Shown here piece by piece: positions 9,188 to 18,202 of a stretch of 64,000 nucleotides of DNA; the stretch's first letter is position 1; each line of letters begins with the position of its first letter. The stretch comes from Stieleria marina (GTDB taxonomy: Bacteria > Planctomycetota > Planctomycetia > Pirellulales > Pirellulaceae), in contig CP036526.1 in assembly GCA_007741555.1 (NCBI GenBank), positions 7,677,719 to 7,741,718 on the forward strand, written 5' to 3'. A program made the translations under genes and the position numbers. A model generated the notes under the pieces. That model did no database searches, had not been told where the DNA came from, and saw nothing but the letters and a program-made list of their open reading frames with translations.

Positions 9188-10600
9188 ATGCGACCTAAGA
9201 CTCAATTCACCCTGGCTTCCAGCCGTCTGTTGTTTGCAATCACCATGATTGCGATCAGCATTCCAGCGTCACGCTTAGCCGCTCAAGGCCAGCGATCCGC
9301 TGAGGGTCTCAACGACATAAGACAAACACCTACGGTTCGTGCGATTCGTCGTGCGTCGCCAGCGGTGGTCAACATTCACGGTCAAAAGACTGTTCGCAAC
9401 ACCGCGGCCGGCCAAGCCGGCGCGGACCCTGATTCCTTTCGTCATGTCAATGGCATGGGAACCGGAGTTGTGATCGATCCACGTGGCTACGTGATTACAA
9501 ACTATCACGTTGTCGAAGACGTCGATGATATCCGTGTGACGCTTCACGATGGCACCACCACCAGCGCCGACTTGGTGGCCTCGCGAATTCGAAGTGACTT
9601 GGCGCTAATCAAAGTTAATACACGTCAATCGTTGCCCACGATTCCGCGTGGCACCAGCGAAGACCTGATGGTCGGTGAAACCGTGATCGCAATTGGCAAC
9701 GCATATGGCTACGTGCACACGTGCACGCAAGGCATCATCAGTGCGTTGCACCGCGATGTTCCGGTCAACGAAACACAAGACTACCTGGATCTGATCCAGA
9801 TCAGCGCTGGCATCAACCCTGGCAACTCTGGTGGTCCGCTGCTGAACATCAAAGGCGACATGATCGGCGTCAACGTCGCTGTGCGTGTTGGAGCTCAGCA
9901 AATTGCGTTTACGATTCCGATCGACCAAGTGGTCGAAATTGTCACCGAGATGATCGAACAACATAACAACAGTCGTCTTTTAACCGGACTGCGAACCAAC
10001 GGCGGTCCACGCGACGGCGACGGGGTAACCGTCGCCAATGTCTCCGCTAGCAGTCCAGCCGCACGGGAGGGAGTGAAGCCGGGTGACCGGGTGGTCCGTG
10101 TTGGTTCGCAACCGGTTGACGACCGACTGGATTATTCGCTGGCTCTGCTTAATGCAGCTCCCGGCGAAACGATTCCGCTGAGTATCGAACGCGATGGCAA
10201 GCTGATGAACTTGCAGATGGCGACAACACGTGCGGCCAAGACTTACACGGGTTCGTTTTCGGATCTAGCGTGGGCCGTGATTGGTGTCCGAGCCAAAACA
10301 GTTAGCCCGACCGCGATGAAACGGCTGAACACTCGAATGCAGACCAGTCACCGAGGTGGTTTGTACATCACCGCGGTGCGACCTGGTTCGGCTGCGGCTG
10401 ATCAAGGCATCCAAGTCGGTGACGTCATGTTGGGCATTCACGGATGGCAAACGGCGACCCTGGATGACCTGCAAGGCATCTTGGAGCACCCTGATATGCA
10501 ACGCGGATCGCGAGCGAAGTTCTACCTCGTTCGCCGTGAACAAACTTTGTTTGGACACATGCAACTGGCCGCCCAGCCACGACGATCGACCCGCCGCTAA
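9188..10600 (+). CDS. HtrA/Deg-family serine protease with two PDZ domains
   Basis: The gene encodes 470 residues. A signal peptide (residues 1-32) is followed by a trypsin-like S1C domain with the complete triad: H107 in TNYHVVED, D137 in RSDLALIKV and S214 in INPGNSGGPL. Two PDZ domains follow, near residues 270-350 (ASSPAAREGVKPGDRVV) and 375-460 (RPGSAAADQGIQVGDVML). Family members degrade or refold damaged proteins in the periplasm. The ATG at 9188 has GGGGAT four bases upstream. The gene stands alone and faces a convergent gene across a strong hairpin. Several HtrA/Deg paralogues are common in planctomycetes, so a specific degP or degQ name is not warranted. Confidence 0.95.
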   Translation: MRPKTQFTLASSRLLFAITMIAISIPASRLAAQGQRSAEGLNDIRQTPTVRAIRRASPAVVNIHGQKTVRNTAAGQAGADPDSFRHVNGMGTGVVIDPRGYVITNYHVVEDVDDIRVTLHDGTTTSADLVASRIRSDLALIKVNTRQSLPTIPRGTSEDLMVGETVIAIGNAYGYVHTCTQGIISALHRDVPVNETQDYLDLIQISAGINPGNSGGPLLNIKGDMIGVNVAVRVGAQQIAFTIPIDQVVEIVTEMIEQHNNSRLLTGLRTNGGPRDGDGVTVANVSASSPAAREGVKPGDRVVRVGSQPVDDRLDYSLALLNAAPGETIPLSIERDGKLMNLQMATTRAAKTYTGSFSDLAWAVIGVRAKTVSPTAMKRLNTRMQTSHRGGLYITAVRPGSAAADQGIQVGDVMLGIHGWQTATLDDLQGILEHPDMQRGSRAKFYLVRREQTLFGHMQLAAQPRRSTRR

Positions 10601-10622
10601 AGAAGTAAAAGATCAACGTAGA

Positions 10623-10702
10623 CGTCCCGGGGTAGACTCCTCCATCGCATCCCGCTGCGACCGGAGTTTGCCGACCCAGCCGGGACGCCGCGTTGATTTT
10701 TT
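10623..10702. terminator. Nested hairpin terminator between convergent genes
   Basis: CGTCCCGG at 10623-10630 pairs with CCGGGACG at 10680-10687. Inside, ACTCC (10636-10640) pairs with GGAGT (10663-10667), and TCGCA (10645-10649) with TGCGA (10656-10660). A T6 run follows on the + strand at about 10697-10702. The minus-strand exit is moderately T-rich, so the element could terminate both the htrA and the EF-hand transcripts. Confidence 0.65.
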
Positions 10703-10735
10703 GCGATGGTCAGTCAGGTCATTCCGATAAAACAT

Positions 10736-11803
10736 TCACTCAGTTGTCTGATCTGGCGGCTTCCTTCGCTCGGCGGAGACTTCCTTGGTTAGAAAGGCAG
10801 CGTATTCACCAATAGTCAGACGACCGTTGCGGTCATAATCGGCGTCAGCGGGGCTTTTTCGCATCTGGGACCACTCCTTGGGCGTCAGCTCGCGGTCGCG
10901 ATTGGTGTCGAAGCGGCGAAAATACGCTGTCGCGACCGCGATGAATTTCGCCGGCGGCTTGACTCGTAAAGTCCGCGGTGGCGACTGATTCTTTCTGTTC
11001 TTGGATTCCTTGCGGTGGGCGATCCGCACCGGCTGAGTGATTTTTGAACGTCGCGCGTCGACAGCTTCGCTTGGCGTGATGACTCCGTCTCGATTGGTGT
11101 CCCAGGTAAAAAAATCGGCAACCACTTGGTCGTTCCATTCGCTGGCGTACTCCGACATAGCAATCTGTCCGTCCGTATTCGTGTCTTTTTCTGCAAAGAA
11201 GTCCGGCATGTCTTCGTGCTGCCGGGGGTTTTGAAGGCTCCGGTATGACTTTCGCCCGCCAAAAATGTCTCGCTTGCTGCGGACGGTAATCCGATTCTTA
11301 GTCGGGGCCGTCGCGCTGAAAGCCGAATCGTTGGGAGGTGATTGCGTGGGCGGAAGAAGTCCGGGCTGCTTGGTCGACGCACTAACCAGTTCACGTTTTG
11401 AAACTTGGCGGTCTCGATTCGTGTCGATCAGTTTCAAGTTCGCGCGAACTGGAATTGAAAACTCATTGGGCTGCAAAATTCCGTCGCGGTTCTTGTCGTA
11501 CTGGTTGATCAATTGCCTGGCACGGCTGACAAGACTGAGGTCCATCATCAAGTGATCGAAAGCCTCGGCCGCACCAAATCCTCGCAACGCTGGAGTCGGC
11601 TGCTTGTCGACGGAAAAACCTGGCACCAGTGGTCTCGGCTCGGATGAATCGATCGTTTTGCGAGCAGGTGTCGACTTTGGATTTGCCTTCTCCGTGCTGT
11701 TTACCGACCGGGTGCTGCGTGCTGATTGGGCATTCGCATTCTCGCTGCACAGCAGGGCGAAGCAATGAATCGCAATCAGCAAGCAAGGCAAACGGTTTCT
11801 CAA
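10736..11803 (-). CDS. Secreted protein with about six EF-hand motifs
   Basis: The gene encodes 355 residues with a signal peptide (LPCLLIAIHCFALLCS). Six EF-hand-like loops are visible: DKNRDGILQPNEF, DTNRDRQVSKREL, DTNTDGQIAMSEY, DTNRDGVITPSEA, DTNRDRELTPKEW and DYDRNGRLTIGEY. In loops two and five the conserved Gly at position 6 is Arg, so those sites may bind calcium poorly or serve a structural role. Basic, proline-rich linkers separate the pairs. Calcium-dependent folding or adhesion outside the cytoplasm is inferred. Multi-EF-hand exported proteins are frequent in marine planctomycetes. Confidence 0.88.
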   Translation of the reverse strand: MRNRLPCLLIAIHCFALLCSENANAQSARSTRSVNSTEKANPKSTPARKTIDSSEPRPLVPGFSVDKQPTPALRGFGAAEAFDHLMMDLSLVSRARQLINQYDKNRDGILQPNEFSIPVRANLKLIDTNRDRQVSKRELVSASTKQPGLLPPTQSPPNDSAFSATAPTKNRITVRSKRDIFGGRKSYRSLQNPRQHEDMPDFFAEKDTNTDGQIAMSEYASEWNDQVVADFFTWDTNRDGVITPSEAVDARRSKITQPVRIAHRKESKNRKNQSPPRTLRVKPPAKFIAVATAYFRRFDTNRDRELTPKEWSQMRKSPADADYDRNGRLTIGEYAAFLTKEVSAERRKPPDQTTE

Positions 11804-11946
11804 TTCAGGTCTCCTTTGGACGCCGAATCACGCTTGGAGGAATGGGTGCGTCGTATGATCGCGCCACTTCCTCCATCGGCCGATGCAGGACTGACGCTAG
11901 CCCGGATGATTCACCTGTGACCGTTGGTGTACCGCCCACGGCGCGT

Positions 11947-13041
11947 TCATCGCTTACTCCGCTCATTTGAGCCCTTGGCTCGATCGTTTTTGGGAAAGAG
12001 TCCTTCGGGTTCTTCCCACGGCGTGCCGTGGGTAATGTTGCGACCCTCCGCGACATCGAATTGGAAATCATAGTATTTGCTGAACGGAATCCGATTGTCG
12101 TTCGTGTCGAAGTCAAAGAGATCGTCACCACATTCGGTGCCGACTCGCCAATCAAGTAGCATCGTTTCCTGCTTCACGTCTGCTTCGGTCATTCCACCGG
12201 AAACAATTTCAATTCGATAAGGCAACGGTTTTTTCAATTTTGGATGCATCCGCCACTCGATCCGGTTGTGGCCGAAAAAGTGTGGGCGCCCGACCATGCG
12301 ACTTTTGAATTTGACTTGGACTGGCAAGTGTTTCAGACGTTTGCTCTGCGTCAATTCGATGTCGTAGTGCATGTCGCCTTTATCCCATTTCCACCTACTT
12401 CGGAGGTCACCGCCAGTAATTTCTTCCGCTGCGTCATAGATCGCTTGATGAAAATAGAGCGACTCAATCCAGTTCGTGTTCGGCGAAGTGCTCGTCGAGT
12501 AACCCCCTGGCAGAACCAGATCATCAAACGGATCAAACGTGGGAAAGCGAACGGTATAAGCCAAATACCTGTGAAAAGCCTTGTCTTTTGGTTTCGCAGT
12601 GTAGCCGGGGCCAATGGCCCATCCTGAACGATGCTTCAGTTGCGGTTTTTGGATGGTGACTTCGCTCCAGTTTTGGCCAACATGAGGTGGCTCCGACTTT
12701 TCGAATCCGAAAGCTTGATAAAGAAATTTGGATTTCGCATTACCAGCCATCAAGCGATAGACACCACCGAAGAATGGAGCACGACCGTTGCCAAAGGTCT
12801 GGTCTTGCATTCCCGTTGCGAACAGAGCAAAACGCTCTTGGACTTCGTCCCGCACGAGGGTCAGCTCAGTTAGCCCTGCGAACACATCCGCTTTCAACTT
12901 CTGTTGTTTCGCGGTTTCAGCATTCGGTTTATCAGCGATCGCTGGCACAGCTACGCAACTCAATGTGAGAACGATCACGATCTCAAATGCATTGTGAACG
13001 AAACAAAGCTTCCTATCAAACTGTGAGTTGTTATTGGTCAT
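11947..13041 (-). CDS. Secreted protein of unknown function, last gene of the repeat-protein cassette
   Basis: The gene encodes 364 residues from the ATG at 13041 (MTNNNSQFDRK), chosen because GGTGGAG lies nine bases upstream; an ATG at 13050 abuts that site. A signal peptide follows (EIVIVLTLSCVAVPAIA). The mature part is rich in aromatic and basic residues and beta-like sequence (FGGVYRLMAGNAKSKFLYQAF, IGPGYTAKPKDKAFHRYL, DWRVGTECGDDLFDFDTNDN). No family was recognised. The start lies inside the end of the upstream gene, so the two are probably co-translated. The frame of this gene also stays open upstream to 13530 across the repeats, which is probably incidental. Confidence 0.8.
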   Translation of the reverse strand: MTNNNSQFDRKLCFVHNAFEIVIVLTLSCVAVPAIADKPNAETAKQQKLKADVFAGLTELTLVRDEVQERFALFATGMQDQTFGNGRAPFFGGVYRLMAGNAKSKFLYQAFGFEKSEPPHVGQNWSEVTIQKPQLKHRSGWAIGPGYTAKPKDKAFHRYLAYTVRFPTFDPFDDLVLPGGYSTSTSPNTNWIESLYFHQAIYDAAEEITGGDLRSRWKWDKGDMHYDIELTQSKRLKHLPVQVKFKSRMVGRPHFFGHNRIEWRMHPKLKKPLPYRIEIVSGGMTEADVKQETMLLDWRVGTECGDDLFDFDTNDNRIPFSKYYDFQFDVAEGRNITHGTPWEEPEGLFPKNDRAKGSNERSKR

Positions 13042-13717
13042 AGCTTGCATCTCCACCTTCGTCGTAGCCGCCGTCATCTCCTTGCCCACCTTCGTCGTAG
13101 CCACCGTCATCTCCTTGCCCACCTTCGTCGTAGCCACCGTCATCTCCTTGTCCTCCACCACCTTGTCCTCCACCACCTTGTCCTCCACCACCTTGTCCTC
13201 CACCACCTTGTCCTCCACCACCTTGTCCTCCACCACCTTGTCCTCCGCCTGGTCCTCCACATGCAACACCTGTGTATGGAAACCATGGATTGACTGCACC
13301 AGCTGGCGTTTGCTGGTTAGGGAGAGGTGGTTGGCAAACAAAGAATAAGCCGTCTGGATTGCAACTGCACGTGCCAGTGTGTTTACACACAAATACTTGC
13401 GCTTGGCCAACGGTTTGCCCAAATTCCATGGGTAGCGTATTTCGCTGCGTGGGTTTCGTCGTGGCTGCATCCGCACCCAATCGAACATACATCCGCATAT
13501 TGCATTCGCCAGCAGCTTCTGGGTTGCCACAGGCGGCAGTGGGCCCGTTGTTGCACCCGTGAAAGTTCACCACCCCGCAGACCTTGAAGGGTTGGTTTTG
13601 TAAAACACCGTTGGCGTCCTTTTCTTGATGATTGATCATGCATTGCCCAGGTTGAGCGAATAAATTACCTACAATCATGAACGTGGCCGCAGCAACCACT
13701 GAAATTCTCTTCAACAT
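13031..13717 (-). CDS. Secreted cysteine-rich protein with Gly-Gln and Gly-Asp-Tyr tandem repeats
   Basis: The gene encodes 228 residues. A signal peptide (ISVVAAATFMIVGNLFA) leads into about 130 residues with ten cysteines, including CKHTGTCSC, probably disulphide-bonded outside the cell. The C terminus is six perfect GGGGQ units followed by three GDDGGYDEGGQ-type units, ending in DASYDQ. AGGGGATCAGG precedes the ATG. The acidic Gly/Tyr repeats could bind cations or form flexible matrix, but this is inference and no family is known to me. It sits 22 bases after the DUF1573-like gene and overlaps the next gene. Confidence 0.85.
   Translation of the reverse strand: MLKRISVVAAATFMIVGNLFAQPGQCMINHQEKDANGVLQNQPFKVCGVVNFHGCNNGPTAACGNPEAAGECNMRMYVRLGADAATTKPTQRNTLPMEFGQTVGQAQVFVCKHTGTCSCNPDGLFFVCQPPLPNQQTPAGAVNPWFPYTGVACGGPGGGQGGGGQGGGGQGGGGQGGGGQGGGGQGGGGQGDDGGYDEGGQGDDGGYDEGGQGDDGGYDEGGDASYDQ
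13052..13240 (-). repeat. Two adjacent coding minisatellites (3 x 33 bp and 6 x 15 bp)
   Basis: Three 33-base units occupy 13052-13150 (the first differs slightly) and six perfect 15-base units occupy 13151-13240. Both unit lengths are multiples of three, so copy-number change by slippage would lengthen or shorten the protein without a frameshift. Confidence 0.9.
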
Positions 13718-13739
13718 CCTGATCCCCTGTTAAAAATGT

Positions 13740-14834
13740 TTAATCTCGTTTACGAACTCGAAAAGTCAGTTCTTTGTCATTGACGGTCAGTGTCGCTTTA
13801 TAGTCTCGATCGGTTTCAATCGCAGCAGCGATCGGAAATGTCAATGCGACCAATGTCGGCATGACTTTCACGTGAGTTTCAATCGTTGCCTTTGGAATTT
13901 CCGCATGCCCTTCGCCACTATTAGCATTAACTGATCCGCTTCCATCTGAACAACGCAACGCAAGCGTTGCCTGAACAGTTTCGGATTTTTCAAACGCATC
14001 GATATCTCCAGTTGCGAAAACACGAACTGGTTTGCCATCAGAAACATAGACGATAGGTGGAATGACCCTCAGAACGCCGATGTACGTGATTGGAACGGAA
14101 AGGACCGGGAAACTCTTATCATTGAAAAATGGGCGAATGCGTATTTCGTTTGGCATTCCATCGGACCGATGACACGAAAGCACTATTGTTTGAGCGTCGC
14201 GCGGTTGATGCCTGATGCTAAACCCCTCGGTTACGCAATCAAATCGCGCAGATTCCGGTGCCAGAGTCTTATCATTGATCCGTAGTAGCAGGTCGCCTTG
14301 CCCATCAGGCTTGATCCGCAAATGATCCAACGGATACAGACGCGGTTCGATTTGTCCGGAAAACAATATTTCATGGGTCTTACCCGCATACTGCAATCGA
14401 ATGCCCTCACTGAACTTTTCAGCCTTTTGTTTTCGGATTTGCGTCAAAAGGGGTGCGGACGAATTCGGCTTCACAAGATCGGCAAGCCGTTTCACCGCCG
14501 TGCAGCCGCAGGAACTGGTTACCGTTCCTAGACGAACATCTTCTGACAGGTCGTTCTGTAGGACGATGCGCCCGGTCAAGATAGCGCCCTCAAAATGTAC
14601 TCCAAGTGGTACGGTGATCTGCTTCGAAATTTCGGATGCCTTGATAGTTGCCCATACAGGAATGTTGTCGACTTCCTGTTTTGGCAGTTGCACTTTGTCG
14701 AACTTGACAGCGGCAGGTTCATTGCTTTTCTGTGGCTCGGCCGAGGGCAAAACGCCCTGTGCCCGCAGAAGGGGTGCCACAGCCAGGGTGCTCACGAGCG
14801 TGATCACGCCCCCAAAGCTGCAAATATTCCACAT
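13740..14834 (-). CDS. DUF1573-like exported protein
   Basis: The gene encodes 364 residues. The N terminus is hydrophobic (ITLVSTLAVAPLLRAQG), consistent with export. The segment ILTGRIVLQNDLSEDVRL followed by GTVTSSCGCTAVK matches the signature of DUF1573 domains, immunoglobulin-like beta sandwiches with a CGCT motif that are abundant in Planctomycetes and Bacteroidetes. The rest is beta-rich, with a possible second sandwich near residues 250-360. The molecular role is unknown. It is the first gene of a three-gene leftward cassette; a run of ten G (on the coding strand) lies 36 bases upstream of its ATG. Confidence 0.8.
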   Translation of the reverse strand: MWNICSFGGVITLVSTLAVAPLLRAQGVLPSAEPQKSNEPAAVKFDKVQLPKQEVDNIPVWATIKASEISKQITVPLGVHFEGAILTGRIVLQNDLSEDVRLGTVTSSCGCTAVKRLADLVKPNSSAPLLTQIRKQKAEKFSEGIRLQYAGKTHEILFSGQIEPRLYPLDHLRIKPDGQGDLLLRINDKTLAPESARFDCVTEGFSIRHQPRDAQTIVLSCHRSDGMPNEIRIRPFFNDKSFPVLSVPITYIGVLRVIPPIVYVSDGKPVRVFATGDIDAFEKSETVQATLALRCSDGSGSVNANSGEGHAEIPKATIETHVKVMPTLVALTFPIAAAIETDRDYKATLTVNDKELTFRVRKRD

Positions 14835-14869
14835 GGTTTTGCCCTCAAGAAACTAGAAGGGAACCAATA

Positions 14870-14879
14870 CCCCCCCCCC
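14870..14879 (-). repeat. Homopolymeric C10/G10 tract in a 5' leader
   Basis: Ten C on the + strand (G on the strand of the DUF1573-like gene), followed by an A and three more C. It lies 36-45 bases before that gene's ATG, in the 147-base gap between divergent genes. Tracts of this type can change length by slippage. Confidence 0.85.
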
Positions 14880-14981
14880 ACCCGTAGTGTCAACAATCGC
14901 TGCGTTGATTTTTCATTTGGATGGATGACAATTTGAAAACTGAAATTTCAGATTTCTATTCCTGTCCCAGGCCAAACACTC

Positions 14982-15884
14982 ATGCGTGGTTTCTTCCTCA
15001 TCGCTTTGCTGGCGACTACGTTTCCGCGGTTGCTCTTTGCCGCAGAAGCTAATGCCGCAGAACCCATTGACATGTTCATCGTTGCTGGCCAGTCCAATGC
15101 CGTCGGCGTCGATGCTCCGGCTAGTGAACTGACGAAACAGCCGATCGACGATTCGATTCTGATTTGGTGGCGTACGGGCGACCCACCGCCTGACAAACAC
15201 GACTCGATCAGCGATGGATGGCAAACGCTTCGCGCTCAACCCAAGGGCGATCCCATCCTTCCACGCGATAACAAGACACGGCAATGGGGCAACTACGCAC
15301 AGGCTGACGGCGGTTTTGGACCTGAGATCGGGTTTGCGAGAACCGTCGCGGCTAAGCGACCCACGCCTGTTGCGATCATCAAAGTTGCGTTTAGCGGAAC
15401 ACACGTCGAAGGCGACTGGGATCCCCAAGCGGAGCCGACGAATGAATTCGACTGGCGCGATAGCCAGGGTGCTTGCTACCGCCAACTCATCGACGAATAC
15501 GGCCGCGCGATCGAAGGTTTGCAGTCACGTGGCTTCACCCCAACCGCACGTGCGATGATTTGGGTGCAAGGCGAAAGCGATGCCAATTCGACCATGGCAC
15601 CTCGCTACGAAGCAAACCTACGGGAAATGGTTGGCGCGCTGCGAAGCGACATTGCGACTCCGGGCATGATGTTGGTGCTGGGTGTGAATACAGAATTCAG
15701 CCGCGGCAAAAACAAATTCGTTCCCAAAATCGTTGCGTCGCAAAAGAAGCTGGCGACTCAAGAAGAGTCGATCATTTACGTCGATACTGAGGGAGCAACG
15801 ACGTTCAACGCGGCACACTTCGACGCCGCTGGCACGATTGACGTTGGGGAACGATTTGCCAAGGCTTGGTTGTCATCCCAGTAA
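14982..15884 (+). CDS. SASA-type sialate O-acetylesterase-like carbohydrate esterase
   Basis: The gene encodes 300 residues with a signal peptide (MRGFFLIALLATTFPRLLFA). MFIVAGQSNAVG is the block I of the SASA/DUF303 carbohydrate esterases, with S38 as the presumed nucleophile. FGPEIGFAR, WVQGESDA and a C-terminal AAHFDAAGTIDVGERFA supply the other expected blocks, the last containing the His. The enzyme probably removes O-acetyl groups from polysaccharides in the periplasm or outside the cell; the precise sugar is not readable. It is divergent from the DUF1573 cassette and convergent with leuD, eight bases away. Confidence 0.88.
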   Translation: MRGFFLIALLATTFPRLLFAAEANAAEPIDMFIVAGQSNAVGVDAPASELTKQPIDDSILIWWRTGDPPPDKHDSISDGWQTLRAQPKGDPILPRDNKTRQWGNYAQADGGFGPEIGFARTVAAKRPTPVAIIKVAFSGTHVEGDWDPQAEPTNEFDWRDSQGACYRQLIDEYGRAIEGLQSRGFTPTARAMIWVQGESDANSTMAPRYEANLREMVGALRSDIATPGMMLVLGVNTEFSRGKNKFVPKIVASQKKLATQEESIIYVDTEGATTFNAAHFDAAGTIDVGERFAKAWLSSQ

Positions 15885-15892
15885 GCCATCAA

Positions 15893-16483
15893 CTACCAAG
15901 TCCGGGCGGCTTCGTAGGCCGAAATCTTGTCTTCGACTAGCAACGTTTGAGCGATATCATCCAAACCTTGCAGCATGTTTTCGCGGCGACTCGGATCAAC
16001 TTCAAATGAACGCTCGAACCCGCTCTCATCGCGGACGACCTGATTTTCCAAATCGACTGTCAACTGATACGGCGCGTTTTCAGCTCGCTTGAACAGTTCA
16101 TCGATATCGGCATCGGGCAGCACGATGGGCAACACACCATTCTTGAAACAGTTGTTGTAGAAAATGTCGGCAAACGAAGGCGCGATCACACTGCGAAAAC
16201 CGTAGTCGTCTAGTGCCCAAACAGCATGTTCGCGACTACTGCCGCTCCCAAAGTTCTGGCGTGCTACCAGAATCGAAGCATCTTTGACGACGTCCTGATT
16301 CAGTTCGAAGTCCGGATTTGGCGTCGTTCCATCGTCTTGGAAACGCCAATCGTAAAACAAAAACTGACCAAACCCTGTGCGTTCGATTCGCTTCAGGAAC
16401 TGTTTAGGGATGATTTGATCGGTGTCGACGTTCGCGCGATTCATCGTCGCGACGACGCCGGAGTGAACGGTGAAGGCTTTCAT
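15893..16483 (-). CDS. leuD: 3-isopropylmalate dehydratase small subunit
   Basis: The gene encodes 196 residues, the usual LeuD length. It starts [28 protein letters not shown] and contains [13 protein letters not shown], the aconitase swivel-domain signature that closes over the substrate. With LeuC it isomerises 2-isopropylmalate to 3-isopropylmalate in leucine synthesis. It lies 51 bases downstream of leuC on the same strand, so the two are very likely one operon. Confidence 0.97.
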   Translation of the reverse strand: MKAFTVHSGVVATMNRANVDTDQIIPKQFLKRIERTGFGQFLFYDWRFQDDGTTPNPDFELNQDVVKDASILVARQNFGSGSSREHAVWALDDYGFRSVIAPSFADIFYNNCFKNGVLPIVLPDADIDELFKRAENAPYQLTVDLENQVVRDESGFERSFEVDPSRRENMLQGLDDIAQTLLVEDKISAYEAARTW

Positions 16484-16534
16484 AGTCGAAGCAGGGGGCT
16501 GGAATCTAAGTGCTGGAAATAAACGAAGGGCGGA

Positions 16535-17956
16535 CTAGGACTTGTAGGCCCAGTCACGGATATCAACAAAATGCCCTTCAACGGCAGCGGCAGCGGCCAT
16601 AGCAGGACTGACCAAGTGAGTTCGGCCACCTTTGCCTTGCCGGCCTTCGAAGTTTCGATTGCTGGTACTGGCACAGCGTTCGCCGGGAGCCAATTTGTCC
16701 GGGTTCATCGCCAGGCACATGCTGCAACCGGCCTCGCGCCAATCAAAACCGGCTTCCTTGAACACTTTGTCCAAGCCTTCTCGTTCGGCATGCTCTTTCA
16801 CTTTGCCACTGCCTGGGACCACCATCGCATTGACATCGCTTGAAACGTGGTGACCTTTGACGACCGCCGCGGCAGCTCTCAAGTCTTCGATCCGCGCGTT
16901 GGTACACGACCCGATGAAGACGCGATCGATCTTGATGTCTTGGATCGGCGTACCGGCTTTCAGATCCATGTAGTCCAGCGAATCTTGCGTCGTTTTCTGG
17001 TCCGTCGGATCGCTAAAGTCAGACGGGTTAGGTGTCGAAGCCGTCACGCTTAACACTTGACCTGGGTTGGTTCCCCAAGTGACTTGTGGTTCGATGTCTT
17101 TGCCTTGGTAGACGTTGGACCGATCGTAGGTTGCACCTGGGTCGCTGGGCAAATGTCTCCAACGCTCCACTGCGGCTTCAAAATCTTTGGGAGACTCGGG
17201 TTTGTCACGAAGGTAGTCGAACGTCGTTTGGTCCGGCGCGATCATGCCAGCACGTGCGCCCGCTTCGATCGACATATTGCAAACTGTCATGCGTTCTTCC
17301 ATTGAAAGAGCACGCACGCAGTCGCCGGTGTATTCCAACACATAACCGGTGCCGCCCGCCGTTCCGATCTGGCCGATCAAGTACAGGATCATGTCCTTGG
17401 CGGTAACACCTTTAGACAGCTCACCGTCGACGCGAAGTTCAAATGTCTTGGGTTTGAACTGCAACAGGGTTTGCGTGGCCAAAACATGTTCGACTTCACT
17501 GGTTCCAATCCCAAATGCCAAGGACCCAAAAGCACCGTGCGTCGCTGTGTGCGAGTCACCACAGACGATCGTCATACCGGGCTGCGTGTAACCATTTTCG
17601 GGGCCGATGACGTGAACGATGCCTTGGCGAACATCACCGATATCAAAAAGCTGAACGCCAAATTCGGCGCAGTTTTCTCGCAGCGTTTCAATTTGCTTGC
17701 GGCTGATCGGGTCTGCGATCGGCAGGCTACGATCCGACGTCGGCACGTTGTGATCGGGAGTGGCCAACGTGCGTGCAGGTTGGCGGACGGGCCGCTGAGC
17801 CAGTCGGAGCCCCTCGAACGCTTGAGGGCTGGTCACTTCGTGGACCAAGTGCAGATCAATGTACAGAACTGCCGGGCCAGTCGTAGGGGCGTGGACCACA
17901 TGCTCGTTCCAGATTTTGTCGAGCATGTTGCGAGGCGTATTTTCGGTCGCTGACAT
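16535..17956 (-). CDS. leuC: 3-isopropylmalate dehydratase large subunit
   Basis: The gene encodes 473 residues, typical for LeuC. The [4Fe-4S] ligands are present: Cys in [12 protein letters not shown] and the CSMC pair in [28 protein letters not shown] and [15 protein letters not shown] are further aconitase-family motifs. It forms the isomerase with LeuD in the leucine pathway. No leuA or leuB is nearby, in line with scattered amino-acid genes in planctomycetes. The 5' region has a row of hairpins at 18064-18161 that could act as a leader or as the terminator of the upstream unit. Confidence 0.97.
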   Translation of the reverse strand: MSATENTPRNMLDKIWNEHVVHAPTTGPAVLYIDLHLVHEVTSPQAFEGLRLAQRPVRQPARTLATPDHNVPTSDRSLPIADPISRKQIETLRENCAEFGVQLFDIGDVRQGIVHVIGPENGYTQPGMTIVCGDSHTATHGAFGSLAFGIGTSEVEHVLATQTLLQFKPKTFELRVDGELSKGVTAKDMILYLIGQIGTAGGTGYVLEYTGDCVRALSMEERMTVCNMSIEAGARAGMIAPDQTTFDYLRDKPESPKDFEAAVERWRHLPSDPGATYDRSNVYQGKDIEPQVTWGTNPGQVLSVTASTPNPSDFSDPTDQKTTQDSLDYMDLKAGTPIQDIKIDRVFIGSCTNARIEDLRAAAAVVKGHHVSSDVNAMVVPGSGKVKEHAEREGLDKVFKEAGFDWREAGCSMCLAMNPDKLAPGERCASTSNRNFEGRQGKGGRTHLVSPAMAAAAAVEGHFVDIRDWAYKS

Positions 17957-18063
17957 GAAGTTGATAGTGCAAAGGGAAACGGAATCTTTGCGGCCACTGT
18001 CAACTCTAAAGCCGAAAATGTCAACGGCTCAGGACGATTTCTAGCTCATGAACAGGCCAGAAA

Positions 18064-18161
18064 GCCGCACGCCGGATCAGACGCTGCGGCGGCGAAAAGG
18101 TTCGCCAGAAGGGAATCCCACCGGGGCATGGCGGGATTCGTGCGATGGCGGACACCATCGC
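18064..18161 (-). promoter_or_regulatory. Four consecutive perfect hairpins upstream of leuC
   Basis: Read on the minus strand, four inverted repeats follow each other: GCGATGG/CCATCGC (18142-18148 with 18155-18161), GAATCCC/GGGATTC (18113-18119 with 18133-18139), GGCGAA/TTCGCC (18091-18096 with 18101-18106) and GCCGCA/TGCGGC (18064-18069 with 18085-18090). They lie 41 bases after the stop of the small ORF and about 107 bases before the leuC ATG. They could be a terminator array, a structured leader or an RNA; no known riboswitch was recognised. Confidence 0.5.
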
Positions 18162-18202
18162 GTTCAGATTTCTGTCACGCCACAGCGAGACGGCACACCG
18201 AC

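Noticed and set aside
13052-13240. Possible CRISPR array
   Set aside because: The 15- and 33-base units are adjacent without spacers and are in frame in a coding region.
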